DNA of 64,000 nucleotides from Brenneria populi (GCF_036016195.1 NZ_JAYWTM010000001.1:744001-808000), one strand, 5' to 3'; positions 16,938 to 25,907 are shown, counted from the first letter of the stretch. The notes: generated from the sequence alone by a model not told the origin. Translations and numbers: made by a program.

Positions 16938-17054
16938 TTATACAGACAAACCAAAGTCGTTACTGCTTGAGGCACTAAGATAAGGATCGGCAGAGAAGTG
17001 GTATTCAACGCTAGCGTTTGTACTCAAGTCTTCTTTACTGAAAATGCCATTCAT
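16938..17054 (-). CDS. yobF: Small protein YobF
   Basis: A 38-codon frame directly upstream of cspC. It begins MNGIFSKEDLSTNASVEYHF and continues SADPYLSASSSN, which matches the first 32 residues of E. coli YobF (47 aa) closely. The C-terminus is shorter and diverges after SASSSN. YobF is a stress-responsive small protein of unknown mechanism. The ATG at 17054 has AGG about 14 bases upstream, a poor spacing. Too short for ordinary gene calling. Confidence 0.85.
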   Translation of the reverse strand: MNGIFSKEDLSTNASVEYHFSADPYLSASSSNDFGLSV

Positions 17055-17394
17055 ATACAGAACTGTACCTCGTTTTACCCAAGTGCGTTATTACACACTC
17101 CGTAATCAATGGCAAGCCATTTTTTGCCAGTCATCGACGTGCCGCACAGATTGAGGCTTTTGATGCGCCAATAAGTGCTCAATAACGCACTAAATCACTA
17201 TAAATGATAGGATTAAGTTATCTCTCACCGCACATCCCATCACCCTACAGCTGCTATAGAAAACACCGTCCGCGGCACAATTGCAACTATTACCCACGCC
17301 CCGCTCATAGGAAAATTAGATAAGCTTATGAAACGTCGTCAGGCCAGAGTGGCAATCACGGGAAATAAGGAAGTAATGTATTGATTATTATCGA

Positions 17395-17524
17395 ATATCA
17401 CCGTCATGCTTCAAGTTGCCCATGCGTTGGCTGTGTTACTCGCCCATCCATGGGGCAGCCGCAAGCGCTGGACAAAAACGCTGAAGCGTTTTTGTCCAGC
17501 AGTTTGAATTAGTTAGGACATATA
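17395..17524 (-). repeat. Family A repeat, copy 1 (reverse orientation)
   Basis: About 130 bp. Read on the minus strand it runs from TCCTAACTAATTC through GGACAAAAACGCTTCAGCG to GGCAACTTGAAGCATGACGG, the same terminal and internal blocks as the copies at 23428, 53603 and 62174. It carries an internal inverted repeat, GGACAAAAACGCT with AGCGTTTTTGTCC. Confidence 0.85.
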
Positions 17525-17606
17525 TCACTGCCATCTCGGCGATGTCTCGCGATAGGGCTTGAGATTGAAAAAGTTAAGAAACGATGCTCCGACCTACTTC
17601 GGCCAA

Positions 17607-17702
17607 TCAATTCCCCAGCAGCATAACGATAAACAGCGGAACGAGAACTATCAGTAGAAACCAGCTTGCCAATTTCCAGCGTCTTTCCGATTTGGTGCTC
17701 AT
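17607..17702 (-). CDS. Possible 31-residue single-helix membrane protein
   Basis: The ATG at 17702 is preceded by GGAAGGAAC about 9 bases upstream. The peptide has a basic start (MSTKSERRWKLAS) followed by one strongly hydrophobic helix (WFLLIVLVPLFIVMLLGN) and a stop. This is the common form of enterobacterial small inner-membrane proteins (N-in orientation predicted). No homologue is recognised. The stretch 17055-18012 otherwise holds only a family A repeat and AT-rich DNA with no other frame that can be supported. Confidence 0.55.
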   Translation of the reverse strand: MSTKSERRWKLASWFLLIVLVPLFIVMLLGN

Positions 17703-18012
17703 GAGTTTATGTTCCTTCCAGAAATAAAACGTATGCCAAAAACCCTACACATACTGTTTTATCGGCAGGTTCAGCCATTTTTTTAGCCCCGCTCTCGCAT
17801 GGCTGCTAATCTCTCTTTATTCCATATAAACAGTGCGAATATCAGCCGTTGGCGTTAGACTTACGTTGCAAGGTTGATTTCGTTTCATTAAATTAGATTA
17901 AATTTTTTGTTACCAAAGGAGCATTGTGGACCCTTCACTGCTATGCCTATCGCCTTCAGCCTGCCTGGTCGTCCGACACCTCGCCACTTTTCATCTGCCC
18001 CTTGACTTAAAT

Positions 18013-18031
18013 GATATTGATAATTATTCTC
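18013..18031. promoter_or_regulatory. Fur box upstream of sitA
   Basis: The 19 bases from 18013 match the Fur consensus at 16 of 19 positions (GATATTGATAATTATTCTC), 34 bases before the sitA start. This implies repression by iron-loaded Fur. Confidence 0.78.
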
Positions 18032-18065
18032 AAAAACATCATTCACAGCTTGTAAGGATATATGC

Positions 18066-18980
18066 ATGACTATTTCCCTGATTCGATTACCGACTTTTTG
18101 GCATCGAGTCCTGTTGCCTTGCACCCTGCTATTTGCATCCGTTTCCGCCGTTCACGCCGCGGAAAAACTCAAGGTGGTAACCACATTTACCATTATTCAG
18201 GATATCGCGCAGAATATTGCCGGCGATGCGGCCACCGTAGAGTCCATCACCAAGCCCGGCGCGGAAATTCATGATTATCAGCCCACCCCGCGCGATATCG
18301 TTAAAGCGCAGTCGGCCCAGTTGATATTATGGAACGGCATGAATCTGGAACGCTGGTTCGCACGTTTTTTTGAGAATGTAAAAGATGTCCCGGCGGTGGT
18401 GGTGACGGAAGGAATCGCCCCGCTGCCGATCCGCGGCGGCAGCTATAACGGCAACCCCAATCCCCATGCGTGGATGTCGCCGTCTAACGCATTAATCTAC
18501 ATTGAGAATATTCGCGCAGGGCTGGTGAAATATGATCCGGCCAACGCGGAGATCTATAATCGCAATGCCAGCGCCTATGCGGAAAAGATTAAAGCGATCG
18601 ATGCGCCGTTAAGAGCGCGGCTGGCGCGTATTCCCGCCCAACAGCGCTGGCTGGTGACCAGCGAAGGCGCATTCAGCTATCTGGCGCAAGACTACCAGTT
18701 CCGGGAAGCCTATCTATGGCCGATCAACGCGGACGAACAGGGCTCGCCGCAGCAGGTGCGCCAGGTGATTGATACCGTCCGGGCGGAAAAAATCCCCGTA
18801 GTATTCAGCGAGAGCACCATCTCGGACAAACCGGCAAAACAGGTGAGCAAGGAGACCGGCGCTAAATACGGCGGCGTGCTCTATGTGGATTCGCTGTCGA
18901 ACGAAAAAGGCCCGGTCCCCACCTACATCGATCTGTTAAAGGTTACGGTAGAAACCATCGCCAAAGGGTTTGAACAATGA
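18066..18980 (+). CDS. sitA: Periplasmic Mn/Fe-binding protein of a Sit/Yfe ABC transporter
   Basis: A 304-residue cluster A-I (ZnuA/TroA class) solute-binding protein. A signal peptide covers about residues 1-34 (cleavage near VHAAEK). The mature protein begins KLKVVTTFTIIQDIAQNIAG. Metal ligands are visible as His in EIHDYQP, His in NPHAWMSP, Glu in TSEGAFSY and Asp in LYVDSLS, the 2His-Glu-Asp set of the Mn2+/Fe2+ branch. There is no His-rich loop, which argues against zinc. It resembles Yersinia YfeA and Salmonella SitA. First gene of a four-gene operon under a Fur box. Confidence 0.94.
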   Translation: MTISLIRLPTFWHRVLLPCTLLFASVSAVHAAEKLKVVTTFTIIQDIAQNIAGDAATVESITKPGAEIHDYQPTPRDIVKAQSAQLILWNGMNLERWFARFFENVKDVPAVVVTEGIAPLPIRGGSYNGNPNPHAWMSPSNALIYIENIRAGLVKYDPANAEIYNRNASAYAEKIKAIDAPLRARLARIPAQQRWLVTSEGAFSYLAQDYQFREAYLWPINADEQGSPQQVRQVIDTVRAEKIPVVFSESTISDKPAKQVSKETGAKYGGVLYVDSLSNEKGPVPTYIDLLKVTVETIAKGFEQ

Positions 18981-19873
18981 GCAGCAATACCACGGCGACA
19001 CAGTCATTAGAGGTCAGCGATGTTTCCGTGACCTACAGCAACGGGCATCAGGCGATTCGCCATGCCTCTTTCGCCCTGCATGGCGGCACTATCTGCGCGC
19101 TGGTGGGCATTAATGGCAGCGGGAAATCGACGCTGTTCAAAAGCATTATGGGGCTGGTGAAGCCTACCACCGGACAGGTGTTGCTGAATAACAAGCCTAT
19201 CGCTCAGGCGCTGAAACAGAACCAGGTGGCCTACGTCCCGCAAACCGAAGATGTGGACTGGAACTTTCCGGTGCTGGTCTCCGACGTGGTGATGATGGGA
19301 CGATATGGAAAGATGAATTTTCTGCGCATTCCCAGCCAGCGGGATCGCGCCCTTGTGACCGACGCGTTGGCGCGCGTCGGCCTGTCGGCGCTGCATCACC
19401 GCCAGATAGGCGAACTGTCCGGCGGACAGAAAAAGCGGGTTTTCCTCGCGCGCGCGCTGGCCCAGCAAGGCAGCGTATTGCTTCTGGATGAACCTTTTAC
19501 CGGCGTCGACGTAAAAACCGAAAATGCGATTATCGATCTGCTGCGCACGCTACGCGACGAAGGGCATCTGATTTTGGTTGCGACGCACAACCTCGGCAGC
19601 GTGCCGGAATTTTGCGATAACGTGATTCTGGTGAACGGAACCGTCCTGGCGTCGGGGCCGACCCGCACCACCTTCACCCAAAGTAACCTAGAGAAAACCT
19701 TTGGCGGCGTATTGCGTCATATTCATCTTGGCGGCCCCAATCTCCATGACGACGATGACGCCCGTACGGTGACCGTACTGACCGATGACGAGCGCCCCGC
19801 CGTTTTCTACGGCTCAACCAAAAGCGATCCTCCCGCCGTCCGCACTCCTCCGGAGGAGAAAGAAAACCGATGA
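18977..19873 (+). CDS. sitB: Sit/Yfe manganese/iron ABC transporter ATPase
   Basis: A 298-residue cytoplasmic nucleotide-binding subunit. Walker A GINGSGKST is near residue 45, signature LSGGQKKR near 145, Walker B VLLLDEP near 165, and the H-loop ATHN near 200. It powers import of Mn2+/Fe2+ through SitC and SitD. It overlaps sitA by 4 bases (ATGA), which implies translational coupling. A 45-residue acidic, Pro-rich tail (HDDDDARTVTVL onward) extends beyond the usual NBD end. Confidence 0.94.
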   Translation: MSSNTTATQSLEVSDVSVTYSNGHQAIRHASFALHGGTICALVGINGSGKSTLFKSIMGLVKPTTGQVLLNNKPIAQALKQNQVAYVPQTEDVDWNFPVLVSDVVMMGRYGKMNFLRIPSQRDRALVTDALARVGLSALHHRQIGELSGGQKKRVFLARALAQQGSVLLLDEPFTGVDVKTENAIIDLLRTLRDEGHLILVATHNLGSVPEFCDNVILVNGTVLASGPTRTTFTQSNLEKTFGGVLRHIHLGGPNLHDDDDARTVTVLTDDERPAVFYGSTKSDPPAVRTPPEEKENR

Positions 19874-20733
19874 TCGACATTTTGTTGCAACCCTTCAGCT
19901 ACAACTACATGGTTAACGCGATCTGGGTCAGCGCAATCGTAGGCGGCGTCTGCGCGTTTCTTTCCGCCTACCTGATGCTAAAAGGCTGGTCGCTGATGGG
20001 CGACGCGCTGTCGCACTCGGTGGTGCCCGGCGTGGCCGGCGCCTATGCCCTGGGGCTGCCTTATGCCGCCGGCGCTTTTTTTACCGGAATGCTGGCGGCG
20101 CTGGCGATGACGCTGCTCCGCCACATTACCCGCTTGCGCGAGGATGCGGTGATCGGCTTTATCTTTTCGACTTTTTTCGCCGTCGGCCTGCTGATTATTT
20201 CGCTTAACCCCACCTCCGTTAACGTGCAATCGATTATCTTCGGCAATATCTTGGGGATCCCCGAGGAAGACATTATCCAGGTCGAAATCATTATCGGCGT
20301 CACCTTTGTGGTGCTATGCCTGCTATGGAAAGATCTGCTCGCGGTGTTCTTTGACGAGAACCACGCCCGCTCCATCGGCCTTTCGCCGCTGAAACTGAAA
20401 ATTATTTTCTTTACCCTGCTCAGCGCCTGCACCGTGGCTGCGCTGCAAACCGTCGGCGCGATTCTGGTTATCGCGATGGTGATCACCCCCGGCGCAACGG
20501 CCTATCTGCTCACTGATCGCTTCAGCCGCCTGGTGTTGATTGCGATCGCGTTCGGCGCGCTGACCAGCGCCCTCGGCGCCTATCTAAGCTTTTTCCTCGA
20601 CGGCGCCACCGGGGGGGTGATTGTCACGCTGCAAACGGCCCTATTCCTGCTGGCATTTCTATTCGCGCCCAAGCATGGCCTGCTGGCCTCGCGCCGCTTA
20701 CGCCGACGTATTCAAATGGAGGATGCGCGATGA
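19870..20733 (+). CDS. sitC: Sit/Yfe metal ABC transporter permease 1
   Basis: A 287-residue ABC-3 family permease with about eight hydrophobic helices. Conserved motifs are LMLKGWSLMGDALSHSVVPGVA near residue 36 and GAILVIAMVITPGATAYLL near 200. It forms the channel with SitD for Mn2+/Fe2+. It overlaps sitB by 4 bases. SitC and SitD share the GWSLMGDA.SH block and clearly arose by duplication. Confidence 0.94.
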   Translation: MIDILLQPFSYNYMVNAIWVSAIVGGVCAFLSAYLMLKGWSLMGDALSHSVVPGVAGAYALGLPYAAGAFFTGMLAALAMTLLRHITRLREDAVIGFIFSTFFAVGLLIISLNPTSVNVQSIIFGNILGIPEEDIIQVEIIIGVTFVVLCLLWKDLLAVFFDENHARSIGLSPLKLKIIFFTLLSACTVAALQTVGAILVIAMVITPGATAYLLTDRFSRLVLIAIAFGALTSALGAYLSFFLDGATGGVIVTLQTALFLLAFLFAPKHGLLASRRLRRRIQMEDAR

Positions 20734-21590
20734 GCCTGGTTTTCAATTGGATAGTCGAACCGCTATCCTATCCGTTTATGCAGCGCGCGCTGCTCGCAGC
20801 CATTGTGACCGGGGCGGTTTGCGCGGTGTTGTCCTGCTATCTGGTGCTGAAAGGCTGGTCGCTGATGGGAGACGCGATATCTCATGCCGTCCTGCCCGGT
20901 ATCGTGGTGGCCTTTCTGCTGGGCATACCGCTGGTTATCGGCGCCTTTGTGTCCGGTATATTCTGCGCGATCGCCACCGGGTACGTGAAAGAGCACAGCC
21001 GAATCAAGGAAGATACCGTGATGGGGATTATTTTTTCCGGCATGTTCGCGCTGGGATTGGTGCTATTCGCGCGTATCGATACCGATCAACACCTGAACCA
21101 TATTCTATTCGGCAACGTGCTGGGCATCACCGCTCCGGAGCTGACGCAAATACTGCTGATCGCGTTCGTCACGCTCTCCGTGATCCTGCTGAAACGCCGC
21201 GATTTCATGCTCTACTGTTTTGATCCCAGCCACGCCCGCGTTATCGGCCTGCCGGTGAAACTACTGCACTATGGGCTGCTCTGCCTGCTGGCGTTGACCA
21301 TCGTCGCATCGTTGCAGGCGGTCGGCGTTATTCTGGTCATCGCCATGTTGATCGCCCCGGGTATCATCGCTTTTATACTGTGCAAACGCTTTGACCGGAT
21401 GCTGGCGGCGGCGACGCTGGTTTCCGTGACCTCCTGCATCGCCGGTACGATGATCAGTTTTTATATCGACGGCGCCACCGGTCCCTGCATCGTCATCGTA
21501 CAGGCGCTGTTTTTCGCGATTGCGCTGATTTATCACCAACTGAAACAGCGCCGCCGCGCCGCCGCGCAGATTTCGGCCACCCCCTCCTAA
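20730..21590 (+). CDS. sitD: Sit/Yfe metal ABC transporter permease 2
   Basis: A 286-residue paralogue of SitC and second permease subunit. It contains LVLKGWSLMGDAISHAVLPG near residue 36 and GVILVIAMLIAPGIIAF near 198. It overlaps sitC by 4 bases and ends the operon, followed by a strong terminator. The tight four-gene overlap indicates stoichiometric expression. Confidence 0.94.
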   Translation: MSLVFNWIVEPLSYPFMQRALLAAIVTGAVCAVLSCYLVLKGWSLMGDAISHAVLPGIVVAFLLGIPLVIGAFVSGIFCAIATGYVKEHSRIKEDTVMGIIFSGMFALGLVLFARIDTDQHLNHILFGNVLGITAPELTQILLIAFVTLSVILLKRRDFMLYCFDPSHARVIGLPVKLLHYGLLCLLALTIVASLQAVGVILVIAMLIAPGIIAFILCKRFDRMLAAATLVSVTSCIAGTMISFYIDGATGPCIVIVQALFFAIALIYHQLKQRRRAAAQISATPS

Positions 21591-21597
21591 TCCGCTT

Positions 21598-21627
21598 GCG
21601 CGCCGGGCCCGCCGGCGCGCTTATTTT
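21598..21627 (+). terminator. Terminator of sitABCD
   Basis: A 9-bp GC stem (GCGCGCCGG/CCGGCGCGC) with a 5-base loop is followed by TTATTTT, 8 bases after the sitD stop. Confidence 0.85.
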
Positions 21628-21777
21628 CAATCGCGGCTATACTTTTTCCTGCGGGTTTCTTTTCGCCGCTCCACCAATCATCATCACTGTGCGACAGATT
21701 CAGTTTTTATAGAGTTCAATCAATTACCGTAACGGTATAAAGACGGGGTCAGGCAACATCAACGGGAGGATGGTCTT

Positions 21778-22638
21778 ATGTGGCAAGCTGTCAGCCGGCT
21801 TTTAGAAGAACATCTCGGTGCTGCTGAAATTCGGGAACGCCGAGAATTGCCGGGGGGCGAGATCCACCCGGCCTGGTATATACGCTATGGCGACCATGAG
21901 GTGTTCGTTAAATGCGACGGGCGTGAAATGCTGCCGAAATTCACCGCGGAAGCCGATCAGCTCGCGTTGCTGGCGCGCAGCCATACCGTAAAGGTGCCGG
22001 AGGTCTATGGCGTCGGCAGCTCGCGCGCCAACAGTTTCCTGCTGCTGGCGTACCTGCCGGTCAAACCGCTTGATGCCCACAGCGCCTGGTGCCTTGGCGA
22101 ACAGCTGGCGCGGCTGCATCAATGGAGCGATCAGCCGCAGTTCGGCCTCGACTTTGATAATGACCTGTCGACCACCCCTCAGCCCAACTGCTGGCAGCGC
22201 CGCTGGTCATCATTTTTCGCCGAGCAGCGCATTGGCTGGCAGTTACAGCTGGCTGCGGAAAAAGGCATGCACTTCGGCGACGTCGACACCCTGATCGAGC
22301 GCGCGGAGGCGCGGTTGGCCGGACATCAGCCGCAGCCGTCGCTGCTGCACGGCGATCTCTGGCCCGATAATTGCGCCAACAGCGGCAACGGATGCTATCT
22401 GTTCGATCCGGCCTGTTATTGGGGAGACAGAGAGTGCGATTTGGCGATGCTGCCGCTCTACCCGACGCTGCCGCCTCAGATTTACGATGGCTATCAGAAC
22501 GTCTGGCCGCTGGATAAGGATTTCATCGATCGGCAGCCCGTCTATCAGATTTACTACCTGCTTAACCGCGCCAATCTTTTTGGCGGGAAACACATTATTG
22601 AGGCCCAGCAGGCGATAGAACAGCAGCTCTACGACTGA
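21778..22638 (+). CDS. yniA: Fructosamine kinase-family protein YniA
   Basis: A 286-residue protein, the E. coli YniA length, of the fructosamine-3-kinase/APH-like kinase family. The catalytic loop is LLHGDLWPDNCANS near residue 195, with the metal-binding DPACYWGDRECDLAM shortly after. LPGGEIHPAWYI and VFVKCDGR mark the nucleotide-binding lobe. The family phosphorylates sugar-amine adducts so that they fall off proteins or amino acids. GGGAGGATGG precedes the ATG. It pairs with yniB and hxpB as in E. coli. Confidence 0.94.
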   Translation: MWQAVSRLLEEHLGAAEIRERRELPGGEIHPAWYIRYGDHEVFVKCDGREMLPKFTAEADQLALLARSHTVKVPEVYGVGSSRANSFLLLAYLPVKPLDAHSAWCLGEQLARLHQWSDQPQFGLDFDNDLSTTPQPNCWQRRWSSFFAEQRIGWQLQLAAEKGMHFGDVDTLIERAEARLAGHQPQPSLLHGDLWPDNCANSGNGCYLFDPACYWGDRECDLAMLPLYPTLPPQIYDGYQNVWPLDKDFIDRQPVYQIYYLLNRANLFGGKHIIEAQQAIEQQLYD

Positions 22639-22681
22639 CGGCGCCGGTCAGCCTGGCGCATGGCCGCGCCAGGCTAGCGAG

Positions 22682-23230
22682 CTACGCCAGCAGCCCCAAC
22701 AGCCGCAGCGCCATATAACCGACGCCCGCAACGATGAGAGGTAGAATATAGAGCGGAAAGAGTTGCAGAAAAATGGTGTGGCGCGGCACAACGACGCGTG
22801 ACTCCAGCTTCTCGCGCGAATTGCCTTCTGCGCCCTTCACTTTTTCTAGGATCATCTGATCCTCAATCCCCTCGCGAATCGCCGTCACCTGCCGGGACAT
22901 ACGGGCGCCGGAGCGCTGTAGCGCCAATCCGACGAAAATCAGGAGATAGATCAGCCAAAACATCAGGCTGGCGGATTTAAACAAGTTCGAAAAATCGGGA
23001 ACCGGCGAGTTATACCAGAATATATTCAGAAAAGGGGTATTGAAACGCGTCATATCGACCATCAGATGCACAAAATCCAGCAATACCGCATCGATGCCCT
23101 GTTTTTTCTGAGTAAATGCATAAAGGTAGTTGGCGAATGAGATAATGGTGGACAGCAAAGCCGGAATAAAAATTATCCATCCCGCGATACGTTTAACCAC
23201 GGCTATACGTCCAGCCTGTTGATACGTCAT
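22682..23230 (-). CDS. yniB: YniB-family inner-membrane protein
   Basis: A 182-residue membrane protein with four likely helices (residues about 15-32, 75-95, 100-112 and 160-180), matching the length and pattern of E. coli YniB. The upstream frame runs 30 codons further through a repeat, but ATG 23230 gives the conserved start MTYQQAGRIAVVKRIAGW. Function unknown. It converges with yniA. Confidence 0.88.
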   Translation of the reverse strand: MTYQQAGRIAVVKRIAGWIIFIPALLSTIISFANYLYAFTQKKQGIDAVLLDFVHLMVDMTRFNTPFLNIFWYNSPVPDFSNLFKSASLMFWLIYLLIFVGLALQRSGARMSRQVTAIREGIEDQMILEKVKGAEGNSREKLESRVVVPRHTIFLQLFPLYILPLIVAGVGYMALRLLGLLA

Positions 23231-23274
23231 GAGTTCCCCTTCTGAACGACGCTGTTTTTTACCACGAACCAGTA

Positions 23275-23340
23275 TATACCCTAAAATAATTCGAGTTGCA
23301 TGCAGGCAAGGTCGCGGCACTCCGAAGTATGACGGGCATA
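23275..23340 (+). repeat. Family A repeat, short copy 2
   Basis: About 66 bp. It has both family ends, TATACCCTAAAATAATTCGA and CGAAGTATGACGGGCATA, with most of the interior missing. It lies just outside the yniB start. Confidence 0.75.
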
Positions 23341-23427
23341 CGCATAAAAACGCTAGCAGCCTACTGCAAGTTTATTGTCAGTCAACGTTTTATTGCGCAA
23401 GCGCCTTTGATAAGCAAGATATTAACC

Positions 23428-23552
23428 TATACCCTAAATCATTCGAGTTGCCGGACAAAACGCCAAAAGCGTTTTTGCACAGCGCCTGCGGCGGCCCCAG
23501 CGGGGCCAGTAACAAAGCCAACGCACGGGCAACTTGACGTATGGCGGGTATA
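23428..23552 (+). repeat. Family A repeat, copy 3
   Basis: About 125 bp, from TATACCCTAAATCATTCG through GGACAAAACGCCAAAAGCG to GGGCAACTTGACGTATGGCG and GGTATA. It is separated from a family B element by only about 12 to 18 bases. Confidence 0.88.
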
Positions 23553-23564
23553 ACCGAATGCTGG

Positions 23565-23668
23565 TCATTTAAGCCGGTTTTTAGGGGAAACACCGGGGGA
23601 GGTTCCCGCAGGGACGCCTCATCCCGCTGGTCGCCCCGTGCATCTCGATGCTTAAACGATCGGCATTA
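23565..23668 (+). repeat. Family B repeat, copy 1
   Basis: About 100 bp, nearly identical in reverse complement to 33803-33906. Shared blocks include TTTTTAGGGGAAACACCGGG, GGTTCCCG.AGGGACGCCTCA and ATCTCGATGCTTAAACGATC. ACCGGGG and CCCCG segments can fold. It lies immediately before hxpB, so it may contain or disturb that promoter. Confidence 0.9.
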
Positions 23669-23728
23669 GGGTATAACTTTTTCTTTTCTCAACGGATTCA
23701 CCTATCTCACTTTTACGGGACCGATGAC

Positions 23729-24394
23729 ATGACAGCGAACACCTCTATCCGCGCGGCGATTTTTGATATGGATGGCCTGCTGATTGATTCCGAACCATTA
23801 TGGGACATGGCCGAGCTGGAGGTCATCTCATCGCTGGGGATTGATACGTCGCTACGCGCATCCATGCGGGATACGCTGGGGCTGCGCATCGATATGGTCG
23901 TTGATCTCTGGTATCAGTTGGCGCCATGGCGCGCGCCCAGCCGGGAAACGGTTGTCAATCGGATCATCGAACGGGCGATGGCGCTGGTGGATGAGCGCCG
24001 CCCTTTACTACCGGGCGTCGAGCACGCGCTGCAGCTCTGCCGTCGGCAAAATCTTCTCATCGGGTTGGCGTCGGCATCCCCCCTCCCTATGCAAAAACAG
24101 GTTTTGCGCACCTTCGATTTAACGCGCTATTTTGACTTTTTAGCCTCGGCGGAACATCTGCCTTACAGCAAGCCGCATCCGCAAGTCTATTTGAACGCGG
24201 CGCAGGGGCTGAACGTTTCACCGCTGCAGTGCGTGACATTAGAAGATTCGGTAAACGGCATGATAGCGACCAAGGCCGCCCGTATGCGTTCGATTGTCAT
24301 ACCGCAGGCCGAATTCAGCAACGATGCGCGTTGGGCGCTGGCCGATCATAAGCTGGATTCGCTGCGGCAGCTTAACGTCGGCCATATTGCATAA
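23729..24394 (+). CDS. hxpB: HAD phosphatase HxpB (hexitol phosphatase / 2-deoxyglucose-6-phosphatase)
   Basis: A 221-residue HAD-superfamily protein matching E. coli YniC/HxpB. The nucleophile motif is FDMDGLLIDSEP near residue 12, motif II LASASPLPM, motif III Lys in LPYSKPHPQVY, and motif IV LEDSVNGMIATKAARM. Subfamily IA with a helical cap. E. coli HxpB dephosphorylates sorbitol-6-P, mannitol-1-P and 2-deoxyglucose-6-P. The frame is open 27 codons upstream into the repeat, but ATG 23729 matches the E. coli start region. Confidence 0.94.
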   Translation: MTANTSIRAAIFDMDGLLIDSEPLWDMAELEVISSLGIDTSLRASMRDTLGLRIDMVVDLWYQLAPWRAPSRETVVNRIIERAMALVDERRPLLPGVEHALQLCRRQNLLIGLASASPLPMQKQVLRTFDLTRYFDFLASAEHLPYSKPHPQVYLNAAQGLNVSPLQCVTLEDSVNGMIATKAARMRSIVIPQAEFSNDARWALADHKLDSLRQLNVGHIA

Positions 24395-24672
24395 AGCGAT
24401 CGTGAAAACCGTGGGCCGTAAGCGCGCAGCAACATGAGTGCGCCGCGGCCATTGCCGGCGTGCTAGCCTTGCCGCTCCGCCATTGCATAAAACCTCTGCG
24501 CCTCTGCGTCAAGCCGCCGGCCGGGCGCGCGTTGCCGACAAATTTAACCTTCCTCCGCCGCGCCGGACTCGGCAATAAACCCGCCCGTTTGGCGTCGCGC
24601 AAAGCGCTGCGCCCTTGTCCCGCCGTCCGAATAAGCGCGGCATAGATAAAAGCATGATGTTCATCAAAACAA
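24395..24672. other. GC-rich gap after hxpB
   Basis: No convincing gene, RNA or repeat was seen in this stretch. It is GC-rich until about 24640, then changes sharply to the AT-rich kduD control region. Confidence 0.5.
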
Positions 24673-24691
24673 AATAAAACATCATTTCATT
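24673..24691. promoter_or_regulatory. KdgR operator upstream of kduD
   Basis: The 19 bases AATAAAACATCATTTCATT fit the KdgR consensus AATRAAAYRNYRTTTYATT at every position, 180 bases before kduD. KdgR represses pectin-catabolism genes and is released by 2-keto-3-deoxygluconate. The repressor gene itself lies in this window at 43255-44046. Confidence 0.88.
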
Positions 24692-24870
24692 TTTATTGAA
24701 TTAATGTCTCGGTATGACTATCATCAGCATACAACGAGGAAAAGTCGGGCAGAGTAGTATAAATGTGACATTGTCACTGCCACGCGATGTCACCGCTTTG
24801 CCCGGCGCTTCTTCAACCTTTTCACTACGGTAACAGCTAACGATAACCTATTGTCGCGGATGGAGAGATT

Positions 24871-25638
24871 ATGGCTATGATTTTAGATTCCTTCGATTTG
24901 CAGGGTAAGATCGCGCTCATCACGGGTTGTGATACCGGGCTCGGCCAGGGTATGGCTATCGGATTGGCGCAGGCCGGTTGCGATATTGTCGGCGTCAACA
25001 TTGTTGAACCCGAAGAGACCATAGAGAAAGTTACCGCCCTGGGTCGCCGCTTTCTCAGTCTGACCGCGGATATGAGCGACATTGCCGGCCATGCCGATCT
25101 GGTTGCCCAGGGCGTTGCGGAGTTTGGCAAAATAGACATACTGGTCAATAACGCCGGCATTATCCGCCGCGAAGACGCCATCGCATTCAGCGAAAAGAAT
25201 TGGGACGACGTGATGAATCTGAACATCAAGAGCGTGTTCTTTATGTCGCAAACCGTTGCCCGGCAGTTCATCAAGCAAGGCCACGGCGGTAAAATCATCA
25301 ATATCGCGTCCATGCTCTCTTTTCAAGGCGGCATTCGCGTGCCGTCCTACACCGCGTCAAAAAGCGCGGTGATGGGGATTACCCGCCTGCTGGCGAATGA
25401 GTGGGCGAAGCACAATATCAATGTTAACGCGATCGCCCCCGGCTACATGGCCACCAACAACACCCGGCAGCTACGCGCGGATGAAGAGCGCAGCAAAGAA
25501 ATTTTGGATCGCATCCCCGCCGGGCGCTGGGGGTCGCCGCAGGATCTTATGGGCCCGGCGGTGTTCCTGGCTTCCAGCGCATCGGATTATATCAATGGCT
25601 ACACCATCGCCGTTGACGGCGGCTGGCTGGCTCGTTAA
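24871..25638 (+). CDS. kduD: 2-dehydro-3-deoxy-D-gluconate 5-dehydrogenase KduD
   Basis: A 255-residue short-chain dehydrogenase highly similar to E. coli KduD (253 aa). The NAD site is TGCDTGLGQG near residue 19, NNAG near 92, and the catalytic Ser and YTASKS (Tyr and Lys) near 158. KduD interconverts 2,5-diketo-3-deoxygluconate and 2-keto-3-deoxygluconate in the breakdown of pectin and other uronates. ATG 24871 follows GGAGAG; ATG 24877 would match the E. coli start exactly. kduI is not beside it here. A matching KdgR operator upstream supports induction by pectin. Confidence 0.97.
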   Translation: MAMILDSFDLQGKIALITGCDTGLGQGMAIGLAQAGCDIVGVNIVEPEETIEKVTALGRRFLSLTADMSDIAGHADLVAQGVAEFGKIDILVNNAGIIRREDAIAFSEKNWDDVMNLNIKSVFFMSQTVARQFIKQGHGGKIINIASMLSFQGGIRVPSYTASKSAVMGITRLLANEWAKHNINVNAIAPGYMATNNTRQLRADEERSKEILDRIPAGRWGSPQDLMGPAVFLASSASDYINGYTIAVDGGWLAR

Positions 25639-25676
25639 CGGCCGTCCTCAGAACGGATTTCATATGCGAAAAATGA

Positions 25677-25704
25677 GAAAGGCGCGACGCACCGCGCCTT
25701 CTTT
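25677..25704 (+). terminator. Terminator of kduD
   Basis: Stem AAGGCGCG/CGCGCCTT with a 6-base loop, followed by CTTTA, about 40 bases after the kduD stop. Confidence 0.75.
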
Positions 25705-25871
25705 ACCGATCACAGAGGCGGCCGAGACATACCGGCGAGAACGCGGTCGCAACAGAATAAAAACGCGCGGGCATTTTTACCCTGCGACGCGGATTATCCA
25801 GGGTATAAAATGCGCGATTGGTAATAAATAGTTACGCCGTAACTACTTCCTGGGATCGGGAGAATCTCATA

Positions 25872-25891
25872 TACTGTATAAAATAACAGTT
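25872..25891. promoter_or_regulatory. LexA (SOS) box of ydjM
   Basis: TACTG and CAGTT flank a 10-base AT-rich core with the exact CTG-N10-CAG spacing of the LexA operator, 16 bases before the ydjM start. E. coli ydjM is a known SOS gene. Confidence 0.88.
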
Positions 25892-25907
25892 TAGTATGAG
25901 ACCCCTC

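Noticed and set aside
23229..23553. Plus-strand frames of 85-102 codons before hxpB
   Set aside because: They read through two family A repeats and have no ribosome site or conserved sequence.
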